DNA of 64,000 nt, taken from Blastocystis sp. Blastoise (lineage: Eukaryota > Sar > Bigyra > Opalinata > Blastocystidae). The notes below the pieces were generated by a model, which worked only from the letters and a program-made list of their open reading frames with translations, ran no database searches and was not told where the DNA came from. Location of the stretch: contig JBBPEB010000027.1 of assembly GCA_039096225.1 (NCBI GenBank), forward strand, positions 124,001-188,000, written 5' to 3'. Positions 47,017 to 60,242 of this stretch are shown in pieces; the first letter of the stretch is position 1, and each line of letters starts with the position of its first letter. The position numbers and the translations under genes were made by a program.

Positions 47017-47238
47017 TATTTTTTTTTTGATTATTTTGGAACAACAAAATATTCATTTTTATATTTATTACTAGAATAAAAAATAAAGCAAAACACAAGT
47101 TGAGAATAGAAAAGTTTACATGGGTAAGTAAATAAGAAAACAAACATAAACACACATAAAATGAACATAAAAATAATTCATAGTAAAATAAAATATATAT
47201 ATAATATAAAAAAAAAAGTAAAATGAATAGGAATGTAT

Positions 47239-49001
47239 TTATTCTTGTGCATCAGCATCCATTTCTTCTTCTTCATCTTGTTCTTCGTCTTTAGTTTGTT
47301 CAATATCACCTCTTTCAATCTTATTAATTTCATTTAATATGACAGCACACTTAGACTTTATGACTTCTAAAGCCTATTTATATATATTTATCATAATATT
47401 ATATATATTTATCATAATATATTTGAAAACTAGAATGTTATTTAGTAAATAAAAAAAAAAAAATAAAATTGTATTGAGACAATAATAAAAATAAATATAA
47501 ATAATAACTATATACTCTATTCATGATGGTTTCCACGGGAATAACACCAGTACTTTCGACAGTATAAATGAAATCATTCTTAACTCTATATAATAATACA
47601 TCTTCTTCTTTTCCTTCACCACGAATACATTCACGGCATAAACTATTATATTATATTATATACTATTATATTATATTATATTATATCATATTATATATAA
47701 AACATTTATATAAAATAAATAATTGACAATAGAAAAGATATGACAATATATATATATATAATAATATACGAGCAATTCATAGGTTTATTGACAACAGCTT
47801 GTATTTTTCCATTACCCAAATCTTCGATATCAAATACACCCATAGGGCAACATTTTACTAAATCTATAGCATCCTGATTATATTTAGGTTTATTAATATA
47901 TATATCTGGACGCATTCTATAACTAGCAGTACATACAGGAGACCTTTAGAAAATAATAGTATAGTATATCATATATATATATATATATCTTGTATTGTAT
48001 TGTAGAGTATAATATATATATACCACTTAGCATGATCTTGACCAACTCCCTTCACAGCATACATATCTATATCAATTTCCTATATAGAATAAATAGAATA
48101 AATATAATAATAATAATAGTAATATATATACTTGACCAGGAGCTAATTTCATGACGATGATATCGTCATCAGCAACACAAAGATTATCTTCAGGATAACT
48201 TAACTATATATATATTATAACATTAATAATAATAAATAATATAATAAATATAAATAAATCTATGACTAAAACTTAATTGTTTTCCTACTCTTGTAGCTTT
48301 TATACTATGACTATATACAGTCATATATTCAACAGGTTTGGGGTTAGTAGGATCACTACGAGGCATGGTTTGAAGCTCAGCTTTTGATGGACATTTTACC
48401 TAATTATATATATATATATATAGAAAAGAAATAAATAAATATTTATATGTAAATAAAAAAAAAATTGAAATGTTACATACAAAATAAAACATAATAAAAT
48501 AATTACTTTTAAGGAGAATTTAATAGAATTAGCATCAGTGAAATTATTTTTTTCTGTGACATATTCGAAATCATTAGGTTCAGCTTTTATGGGAATTAAA
48601 CCTAATCTGTGACATAAAACTTCATCTTGCATAACAGAAGTATTATTATTGACAAAACAAGTCTCAATAGCCATAGTAGGAATTTCTGCAATTAAAACAC
48701 GTCTAATAGTGTTTGCAATAGCAGGGCTAATACCAGAAACTTCAAATACAATCATTCTGTCTTTCTATACAAGACATACATATATTCATAACTATAATAA
48801 CTAAATAAAGATAAAATACTTTATCTAAAACATCAATTTTCAAGTTCTTAGGCCATTCAGCCATGAAATTTTCACTGATATCATTACGTTGAAGAATCTA
48901 TAGAAAAACAACATTGACAAAATGACATAAAAACTGATATATTAAAATACATTTTTAACTTCATACGCACAAGCTTGAACTTTAGGAGTTTCTATTTCCA
49001 T
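47239..49001 (-). CDS. RNA polymerase I and III subunit AC40 (RPAC1)
   Basis: A multi-exon gene starting MEIETPKVQACAYEV. It has the alpha-like dimerisation motif VSGISPAIANTIRRVLIAEIPTMA-type helix, [41 protein letters not shown] (split by introns), and a Cys-rich LCRECIRG near the C-terminus. The tail is acidic (DEEEEMDADAQE). The subunit pairs with AC19 to nucleate Pol I and Pol III assembly; Pol II RPB3 differs in the [14 protein letters not shown] block. Confidence 0.94.
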
Positions 49002-49796
49002 TTTATATGTTGGTCAAAAGTATTTAAAACAGTTGAAAGGTTACTTAACAATTTGTGAGTTTTATTCTTGAACTCGGCTATTTGCGCTCTTGTCCATCCA
49101 CAAAAAATAATCATCATATTTTCATGATTATGTGTGGTCTCTATACTTTATTTTAATTTTTTTCATACTCTTCTTTTCTTTTGAAGAAAAATCATTTTTG
49201 ACTCTAATTTGAATATGAAAACTTGGGAATTTCCAATTATACTTTGTTTCGTAATATCTTTATCAAAATACAATATATTGATATTTATACATACTACATA
49301 TACTATATTATACAGTTTGAATAAGATAGAAATGAAATTAATCTAAATGATTGGTCATTAAATCAATTGATTCCTTTTATTTTTCATCTTTTTGCATTTA
49401 AATATTGTGAAATGAAACGATATGTCTTATTAATCTTTGGAGAATATATTTGACAAATAATGATCTTTCTCAATACGACATTTTTAGCGTTTTTGATTTA
49501 AATTTTATTGATTAAAAAGTAGTTTATTGTTTATAAAAAAATAAAACAATACAAAAAAACAGTTATGAATGTATTCAAGAGAGACGTGAAAAAGAAATGA
49601 AAATAAACAACAAAATGTACGTATTTATAGTAGTTGACAAAAAGAAAACATTTTAATAATGACAAGGCAATTTCATATAGAAAGTAAATAATAGTATGTA
49701 CAAGAATATTATTATTGAAAAGTAATAATAATGATAAATGAAAAAAATATAGAGAGTAGTTTATAATAATTATATATATATAATGAAATGTAGTAT
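49002..49796. other. Intergenic spacer
   Basis: About 795 bp between RPAC1 upstream DNA and the E3 gene 3' end. No gene seen. Confidence 0.6.
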
Positions 49797-50015
49797 TTAA
49801 TATCCAATTTCTTTATCAGCACGACACATGCTACAGCCCAAAGAGAATTCTTCACCGTTTGGAGGATGTTGAATATGCTATATAATAATATTATTATTAT
49901 ATGTATTATTATAAGAATAAAATAGAGTTATATATATATATATATATATACAAGTGGACACTTTTCAATTCCAGGACACTTTGGTAATTGATCTCGAGGC
50001 TATATAATAATAATA

Positions 50016-50050
<35 letters not shown>

Positions 50051-50248
50051 CATATATATTATATATAATAATATACCTTCTTTGCAATTCCTTCTCCGTT
50101 GTTTTGTTTCTTATGACAACTGTCACAGAAATGAGTGGTACTCCAACAGAACCAAGAGGCAACGTTGCAGCAGAATTTGCATTTGAAAGTAATAAATTCA
50201 CCACCGTGTTTAGGGCATGTCTTTATACCTAAAGCAATAGCACTACAC

Positions 50249-50342
<94 letters not shown>

Positions 50343-50403
50343 AGAGGGTAAAGAAAATTATAAATAATAAATAGAAATAAATAATAATAATTATTATTAT
50401 TAG

Positions 50404-50454
<51 letters not shown>

Positions 50455-50983
50455 ACAAATTCTCTCAGGATCGTTTTCATTTGCTTCAGCGATTGAGCAA
50501 TTAGCAGCACCTCCGAAATAAGGCTTATGACACTTCGAGCACATGAAATAGACATAATGGTGAAGAGCAAAACCAGTAGGATTATGGTAAAAACGACCAG
50601 TCTATATATACATATATAATATATATATATATCAAGTTATTAATTTATATATTTATATACGGGATTGACAATTTCAGGAGATTTGTCCATATGTTCATAC
50701 TTTAAGCGGTTTTCAGCCATATCCTAAAAATTATTAAGAATTATTAATAAAACTCAATATTTATGAATATATATATATATATATATACTTCGACTTTCTT
50801 CTTAATGTCTTTTAATGGCTTTAATATGGAATCTAAGACTTCACATTCAATTGGCTATATATATAGTATATATTATAGATTATAATATACTATAATAAAT
50901 ATAATTATATATATACTTGTCTACATTGAGGGCAACAAAGTTCTTGGAAAGTAATTTTAGAATGACCATTATAAGCTTCTATA

Positions 50984-51020
<37 letters not shown>

Positions 51021-51265
51021 CTCTATAATATACATACAAAACAAAATAATAATAAACAAATACTTGATAATATATATATATACCTTCATACAATCATAAT
51101 GAAAATAATGATTGCATTTCAATTGTACGACACAATCATCTTCTAATCCTGATGTATAGCACAAGGAGCAATACTCTGATCCCTCAGGGAGTGGGGGATG
51201 TGAACAGCCATTATGTATACATTGAGGGTGAACTCTTTCTCCTTTTACACCTCCACACGCATGGC

Positions 51266-51363
<98 letters not shown>

Positions 51364-51473
51364 TAGAATAAGATATTAATAATAAATATAAGTTAATAAA
51401 TATATACATGAGTGTAATTACAGGCCATTTTTTGTTTTTCTTGACAGTCAGGGTTATCACATCCATGACCATC

Positions 51474-51551
<78 letters not shown>

Positions 51552-54500
51552 TATATATACTTCTAATAGGTTCTTGACAAAATCTGCATAACACAGCTTG
51601 TTTTCGTTCTTGGAATTCTTCGCACGTGTATCCCATGTGATAAGGAGATGTCATACATTTTATACAAATAGAATTACTACATATACATGTGTATAGAAGA
51701 AATATAATATAATATAATATAATATAATATATATAATATAATATATATATATATATACTTGCAGTTACGACATCGTGTTCTGTACATATTATAGTGTTCT
51801 GAATGAACAGGGTTTAATCGAACGCCGTTATCATCCGTTATATCATAACAGGCGTGGGGATCCCCTTCTTCCTATATATATAATAGGCATAAATACAACA
51901 AACATAATAATAATAAACATAATAATAATAATAAACATAATAATAATAAACATAATAATAATAATCATAATAATAATAATAATAATCATAATAATAATAA
52001 TAAACATAATAAACATAATAAACAAAATAATAAACATAATAATAAAATAAATAAAACATACACAAATAAAGCTATTACCGCATGGACAGTTGACAGCATA
52101 TTCTTTTTGATCGGAGTTGTGATTATTTTCTTGTGACAGCATGACACGAACTGATTTATCGTTGATTTTCTCTTCAAGTTTACTATCTAAGTTCCTAAAT
52201 AACATAGGTTCAAGATTCTCTGTGCATCCTTTATGAGGACAAGTAGGATATAAAGAAGTAACACGGTTATCTTCTAGCCAATGATTAATATAATTACTAA
52301 TACAATCTTGACAACAAACATGATTTTTAGAACATACATATAAATATAATAAATTATTATCACGTTTTCTTAAACATAAATCACATTTCATTCGTGAACG
52401 ATCAAAACAACAGCTGTCGACACGATTTATATTTTCAAATTCTGCGTCACTATTTGTGTCACTTGAATCTTCTCTATTTATTGGAGGATCTTGTAAACCA
52501 ACGAATTGCACGTGACTAGAATAATTAATTTCTGGTTCTTTATAATTAAATCCATTTTGATATGGATTGAATGGATCATTATGGTCACTATTCTTACGTC
52601 TAAAAGCATTGTTATCATTAGAATAATCGTCTCTTTTAATATTATTAGAATTATTGAAAGCATGTTGATTATTATCATCACTATCTGATTGATTCACTAC
52701 GGGACTATATTGAGGTTGTTGAGGAACATCGACATATCGAGAAGATCCATTGATTTCATGTAAATTATTCATTTTTGGTTCTTGTATATTAATATTCATT
52801 TTCTTTTCTTTAGCTTCTTCTTCTTCTTCACTTGTTGAAGACTCATTCATCATTTCACTAATATAACGATTTGATTTCGCAGGTATATGATCAAAAAACT
52901 TTTCTTGCTTATCATCTGAGAATATAAAAGAAGCATCACGAGATCTATTAGCATTAGGTATAGGTGAAGAAGGAGAAGAAGGAGAAGGAGAATGTTGTTG
53001 AGATTCTACAGGTACAAAAGATGATGCTTTAGGAAAGATCCCAAAAGGTGGAGGTGAAACTAGATTCGTAGAATTCTTAGAAGCAGAAGTAGATTGTGCA
53101 GTAGAAGAAGCAGTATTAGGTTTATTATTATGAAGAGGAGGAGGAGGAGGAAGTGAACTTCTTAAGTTGGTTTTGGGGTTATTTGGTTTAAAGAAAAAAA
53201 GAGGAGGAGGAGAAGGAGAAGATATTTCTTCTTGAGCATGATAAGTAGGAGATAAATGGCCAGTATTAGAAATATCACCACCAAGAGTAGTAGTAGTAGG
53301 AATAGAAGGAACAGGAGATTTACCATGAGTAGAAGGTCGAGGAGGGAAATAAACAGGATCTCGTTGTTCTTGTGCATTAGATACACTTGACGCATCAGTC
53401 TTATAGAGGAATGGCTGAGGTTGAACTAATTTAGGAGAACCAGTTGAAGAATTATTAATATTCATGGGATTTAAAACAGGACTATTTGAATCCATGAAAG
53501 AAGGTGAACCATTTATATTAGATAAATTAACAGCAGGTATATTCATAGATAAATTGATCGATGGATTTAATACAGGAGAAGTATTATTATTATTATTATT
53601 ATTATTAGAATTCATATTATTATTAGTTTTATAAGGCACTCTTTGAGGAGGCATAAAGAAAGACGGTTTAGTACTGTTATTAGTGAAAAATGAAGGAGGA
53701 TCCATCACTTTTCTAAAACTCTCATTAATATTATTATTAGTATTAATATTAGGCTGATTTACAGGTGGAAAAGAAGGCATTTGATCTCTATTATTAGTAT
53801 TTATATTAGGTTGATTCATACGTGGAAAAGAAGGCATTTGATCTCTATTATTAGTATTAATATTAGGTTGATTCATACGTGGAAAAGAAGGCATTTGATC
53901 TCTATTATTAGTATTAATATTAGGATGATTCATAGGTGGAAAAGAAGGCATTTGATCTCTATTATTAGTATTAATATTAGGATGATTCATAGGTGGAAAA
54001 GAAGGAGTTTTATTTCCATTATTAGCATTAATATTAGGATGATTCATAGGTGGAAAAAAATGCATATTATTTCCATTATTAGCATTAATATTAGGATGAT
54101 TCATAGGTGGAAAAAAAGGAGTTTTATTATCATTATTAGTATTAATATTAGGATGATTCATAGGTGGAAATGAAGGAGTTTTATTTCCATTATTAGTATT
54201 AGGTTGATTCATAGGTGGAAATGAAGGCATATGATCTCTATCAAAGCTAGCACCATTATTTCCTTGACTTACATTCATATTTTGATTAAAATTTGCATTT
54301 CCATTGGCTTGTAACGAGTTTTGATCGTTTGTTCTGTGTTCATTTGCATTATTTGAAGGATTAAATAGCATTGACACAGGAGGTGGTGGTGGTAATTGAG
54401 AATTACTTTGATTCATATCACCAAAAGGTGACTGAGCAAAAATGGGCTTATTATTACCAACATCAGATGGACCAACATTTGGAATATCCATTGAATTCAG

Positions 54501-54711
54501 TTCTCTATAGCTTTCTAAACAGCTTCTACTATATAGAAATAATGATAAACCGAATAAAAATTAAATTAAAAAAGAAAACATACGATGATCCTGGATTTCC
54601 AAAAGTATTTTGAGGATTTCCCATAGTAGTAGGCTGTGCAGGGATAGTTGGCTGACTATATCCGCTTTGTAGATGAGATACACCAACATTAGGAAAGAGG
54701 TAATTATTCAT
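49797..54711 (-). CDS. Composite E3 ubiquitin ligase: RBR-like RING1-IBR joined to a MYCBP2-type RING-Cys-relay module
   Basis: Starts [10 protein letters not shown]. The intron before [13 protein letters not shown] joins in frame. A long disordered Asn/Pro/Ser region contains about nine ~23-residue repeats ([18 protein letters not shown]-type) and poly-Pro. Then: RING1-like CDLCLRKRD ... [11 protein letters not shown] ... CPHKGC (52400-52220); IBR-like CPCG ... [36 protein letters not shown] as in MYCBP2; RING-H2 CSLC ... CNHYFHYDC ... CCPQC (51175-50915). The tandem-cysteine domain is last ([71 protein letters not shown]). Relay Cys equivalents lie at 50497-50499 and 50146-50148, Glu at 50464-50466, His at 50113-50115. 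In MYCBP2 this domain transfers ubiquitin to Thr/Ser. Substrates here are unknown. Confidence 0.88.
50252..50340. repeat. (TA)n in an E3 intron
   Basis: About 44 TA dinucleotides between two exons of the tandem-cysteine domain; a second tract of about 20 units lies at 50412-50453. Confidence 0.97.
51269..51360. repeat. (TA)n in an E3 intron
   Basis: About 46 TA dinucleotides abutting the ACGG exon. Confidence 0.97.
51479..51559. repeat. (AAT)n in an E3 intron
   Basis: About 24 AAT triplets ending in TA repeats; ATT on the sense strand. A related AAT/CAT-rich intron lies at 51893-52050. Confidence 0.95.
53760..54230 (-). repeat. Coding minisatellite in the E3 N-terminal region
   Basis: About nine tandem ~66-72-bp units encoding PNINTNN(R/G)(D/N)(Q/K)(M/T)PSFPPMN variants. 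Adjacent units differ at only a few positions, so unit number probably varies between alleles. Confidence 0.93.
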
Positions 54712-56335
54712 CGTATCTATATTCTATGATAAAGATAAGTGATAAAGGTCATTCTCATTAGTATACAAATAATTAAAATTAAGAAAAAAAAACAAAAGTG
54801 AATAGTGGATATATATTTTAAGTGATTGAGCATAGTTTAGAATCAATTAATAAGAAACGATAAAAAATATATGGAGATCATCAAAACAAAAGAAATAATA
54901 CGATAATAAGTAGATAATACATACTTGTTAGATAAATAAAAAATGAAATTGGATTTATTTTAATTCGCAAAAAATTCGAGATTATGACCTACCTCGACGT
55001 TTTACGCCTAGTTGCCGTTAAACTCGACTATAGAATTCTATTCGAACGCAATTGACTTTTAGGAACAATATTTCATATTTAGCCAATCATTTTTAGCTGA
55101 CTAGACTGCTTTATTATTATTGGCTTATTTTTTTTATAGAATTCTATTAGACTCGACTAGTATTGAATTATTAAAATGTCTTAAAATTTCTTACTGTTAA
55201 CTCAAAGTATTTTTCTATTGGCTAATTTAATTCAAGTTATTTATCAATTTATTATAGTTATTTTATAATTATTTGACTTCAAATTTTACATGTATGAAGT
55301 TATTACTTATTACTTATTACTATTTATAAATATAGTAGTAAATAAAATTCGCATTAACGATTTTTGAATTAATTCTCAATGCTATTAATTGTAGTATTGT
55401 TTGTAAGTGAAATGCTATCATAACATCTTCCTTATTAATTTTTGAGAGTTGTAATATTTAAAAATTGAATTTATAAAATAATAAATAATTAAATAAAAAT
55501 AAATAAATAAAAGAATTATATTTTTTATTATGTTGATTTAAGTTAAAATATAAATATACTTAAAATCGTTTTTGTTAACTACTTTAAACACTGTAATGAA
55601 TACATCATTAACTTTTGAAAATTATTGTGACGAGACATTGTAATGTACTGAATTATATATTCTATGCTTCAAATTCTTATTATACTTTATTCCTCATAGC
55701 TATTATAACTATATATAAATAGAATTTAACTTAATAAGACTTTCAAAAAGAAGATCAGTTTATAATTCACTGTTTTATTGTCATGATGTTGTTTATTTAT
55801 TATATACTAGAACACTATATCTAGAAGACAACAATTACAGTTTCAATTATTATAAATATCACTTAATGATACATGATTAACACATTCTCTTTTATGTCAA
55901 GTATTAAACACAGATTCTGTTTTATATACATGCCAGAAATATATATATATTTGATTCTAATACTTTAGTAAAAAAATAATAGATGAAAATACACTTTTAG
56001 CCAAAATTAATAAAACACATAAATATTATTAAAACTATATCTATTTTCCACATTTATAAGTGATTATTTAAATATATATCTTATAAATTGATATATACAT
56101 ATGGAAGTATTAATATACTTTCCTAAGAAGATAAATATAACAGTTTCAATATCAAATCTATTATAAAATCTATAAAAAAAACTTAAGTCAGGAATTGGAC
56201 CTGAAAAGAGTCGATGAGACTTTTCCTTACTATCAAAGCTTAAGTAGAGTTTATATATATATATATCTGCATATATTAAATATAATTATAAGTAACTTAA
56301 AAACATGAAATCCTATATATAAAAAGAATAAAATA
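54712..56335. other. Gene-free AT-rich region
   Basis: About 1.6 kb. No ORF on either strand looks coding. It contains a weakly inverted segment near 55010-55170 (two TATAGAATTCTAT copies; AGCCAAT/ATTGGCT arms) and a stem-loop-like stretch at 56181-56245. Confidence 0.55.
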
Positions 56336-57567
<1,232 letters not shown>

Positions 57568-57605
57568 TAATAGAAATAATAATAATAATAGAAATAAATA
57601 AATAC

Positions 57606-58399
57606 TGCTAATTCAGGAATAATATATAATGTAAAGAATTCATTAATATTCACATCCTCTATATATATAATAATAATAATATATATATATATATATATAC
57701 TATTATAATCTTTGATGCCTTGCATCGCTGTTTGGAATCCAGAAGATATATACATAAATAGAGAGAGGCATGCTTCTTTTTCCCGCCATTGGGAGGGATT
57801 CGACAGCGCCAAGAAAGGAGACATTGTTTGCATTGATATCATAATTAACTATATATAATAAATATAATAGAAATTATAATAATAAGTAATAAAAATAATA
57901 ATAATATTAATAATAAATATTATAATAATAAATATATTAATAATAATAAGTATAATAAGTATATATATGTATATATACTTGTTCATTATAGAATTGTCTC
58001 ATAGAATACAGTACATCATGACACCTCGTTTACAGCTATTGCAGTTAGCATCCTATGGGGATTATGGGGGATTATATAAATAAAATTTATTAGATAGAAA
58101 TATATAGTTAAAACTCATTATATATATAAATATAAACAAAATTTATTATATATATAGATAAAATCTGTTATATATAAATATATAGCAGATTTAAATAATA
58201 ATAATAATATATAAATAATATATTCTATAAATACTATATATATATACTTCTAGTTCATTTTGAATATACTCATAAGGCATGTCTTCATAGTTATTCATAT
58301 CATCATCAGTAAATAATAAACAAGGAATAATAATATTCTGTATAATAATTTTTAGACTTTCACCGGTAAACAAGGACTGATTAGAAGGAAGCTTAGACA

Positions 58400-58438
<39 letters not shown>

Positions 58439-58483
58439 ATATAATTTAACATTATAATAAGATTTATATTTATAATTTATTAG

Positions 58484-58543
<60 letters not shown>

Positions 58544-58840
58544 GCAAAATATGTTAATCTATTTTTATATATAGTATTATATCGATCTTCTTCTTTATAT
58601 TTAACATCACTTAATATATTCCAGACTTTTTCAGTAATAGTCTTAGCATAAGGAAGAAATAATAAGTTATTTCTACTCTCCATTCTATATATATATATAA
58701 ATAGATTATGCTTATTAGTATTATTAACTTTAGTACTATTATATTTCACTTATTATATATATATATACGTAGAAATGATTTCAATGATATTTGCCTTCAA
58801 TCTCTCAACTGGACCTTCTTCATAACCACTTTCTATATAT
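57606..58840 (-). pseudogene. Incomplete CSE1/XPO2 (CAS) exportin copy with a frameshift
   Basis: Six minus-strand exons align to the middle of CSE1. They are: ESGYEEGPVERLKANIIEI; AKTITEKVWNILSDVKY; SLKIIIQNIIIPCLLF with the hallmark EDMPYEYIQNELE; CHDVLYSMRQFYNEQ; SQWREKEACLSLFMY; and DVNINEFFTLYIIPELA. The fourth exon (about 57978-58050) reads DANCNSCKRG in one frame and CHDVLYSM in another, so one base is missing at CGAGG-TGTC. The ~240 N-terminal residues and the whole C-terminal half expected for CSE1 (about 960 residues) are absent from the flanking DNA. CSE1 recycles importin-alpha from the nucleus; an intact copy presumably exists elsewhere. If the frame break is a sequencing error and missing exons lie beyond long introns, the gene could still be real. 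Confidence 0.68.
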
Positions 58841-59471
58841 ATATATATATCTTAATAATAATAATAATTATTATTATAATAATAAAAGTATATAATAATA
58901 ATAATAAAATCTCTAAGTATAATAAAACCAATATAATAATAATACCAATAAAACCTATATAATAATAAAATCTATATAATAATAATAAAATCTATATAAT
59001 AATAATAATAAGTATAATAATAAAACCTATATATATATAATAATAAGTATATATATATATATATAGAAAAAAGTAGCAATATATATATACACATCAATAT
59101 TAATAAATTAAAACCCCCATAACCTATATATATATATAATTATAGCAATAATACTAATGAAAATAATAATATGTTACAACAAGATAACATATGTATAATA
59201 AAGAAATAAATAAACTTTTCATTAAAATAATTATAAACATGAATAGATGATTGAATATATTTACAAAATAATATATGAAGGCAATAAATATTAGAAAGTA
59301 AACTAAATAAATAAAACACATAGAAATGCGCAATGTGGACAAACTAAAAGACAAGACAAAAAAAGAGTTATAAATAGTTTAATATAAAATGATAACTATA
59401 TACAGGGAAAAAATAATGAAACAACAAAGACGAATAAAAGCACAATGGGAGATTTGCAACGTGCAAATAGA
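58841..59471. other. Microsatellite-rich intergenic region
   Basis: About 630 bp of TAA/TA repeats and AT-rich DNA. No coding sequence seen, in particular no CSE1 N-terminal exons. Confidence 0.55.
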
Positions 59472-59633
59472 TTATCTTACACCAGAATCAAAGCCACAAA
59501 CCCAACATTGAGTTTTAACGTTATCGGTACAACAGAACCAATCTATATAAGGAAAATAAAAAGTACAAGAATGTAGATTGTGTTGAATAGTTAGAAACTT
59601 ACAATTCTGACAATAAGGGATCTGCAACGACAT
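59472..59633 (-). CDS. Possible Cys-rich microprotein (33 residues, two exons)
   Basis: ATG at 59633 gives MSLQIPYCQN, a canonical 60-bp intron (59543-59602, GTAAGT...TATAG), then YWFCCTDNVKTQCWVCGFDS and a stop at 59472-59474. The C-x5/6-CC-x7-C-x2-C spacing could bind zinc. The clean intron and a Cys/Trp composition unlike random AT-rich DNA support it. It could instead be the last two exons of a longer gene, since an acceptor-like TATTGTAG lies just upstream. Function unknown. Confidence 0.45.
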   Translation of the reverse strand: MSLQIPYCQNCKFLTIQHNLHSCTFYFPYIDWFCCTDNVKTQCWVCGFDSGVR

Positions 59634-60242
59634 GACAATTGAGAGACAAAGCTACAATAAGCAGCATAAGAAAATTTTAATATTTTAAATAATAAAAATT
59701 AATAATGATTATTTTATCAATATAACCTTTAAAAAAATATTTTTCGTGAATACATAAAAAATTAATTAGTCTTTCCTAGATTTCAATATAATAAATCTAT
59801 TCATCATTATCAAAAAGCTGGCTCAACAATAGTATATTCTATACTATAATTGTCTTTCTATTATTGTAATTAGTGTACACAAGATTTCGACTCAATTCAT
59901 GATCTACTCCATTTCTGTGACAAATTGAAATATCAAAAAACACAACAAAATATGTAGATTGTATCGAAACATTCTGATTATCTAGTATTCAAAAATATTA
60001 TCATTTAGCCAGAATTATAGACAATGATGATTTTGTTTATCTCAGGCCTTATTTCTAGTTCATCACATAATCACAAGAGTGTGCACTATTTATTATGGAC
60101 AATATAATATGATATATTCTATTAAACGAACACTTGGTATTGTTATTTTGGAGTTATTTGTTATTATATTCATTTATTCGTGAATATTCTTCTATTTAAA
60201 TTTATGGACTACTATGTTTAGTTTATTTATTTCTTTATCAAA
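59634..60242. other. Spacer upstream of the MULE gene
   Basis: About 610 bp, AT-rich. It should contain the left end of the MULE element, but I could not define an inverted repeat because its partner lies outside the window. Confidence 0.4.

Noticed and set aside
55010-55170. Non-autonomous transposon with inverted ends
   Set aside because: The shared TATAGAATTCTAT words and AGCCAAT/ATTGGCT arms are short, and no target duplication is visible.
56181-56245. Hammerhead ribozyme
   Set aside because: The three-stem outline is suggestive but the CTGATGA and GAAA core is absent on both strands.
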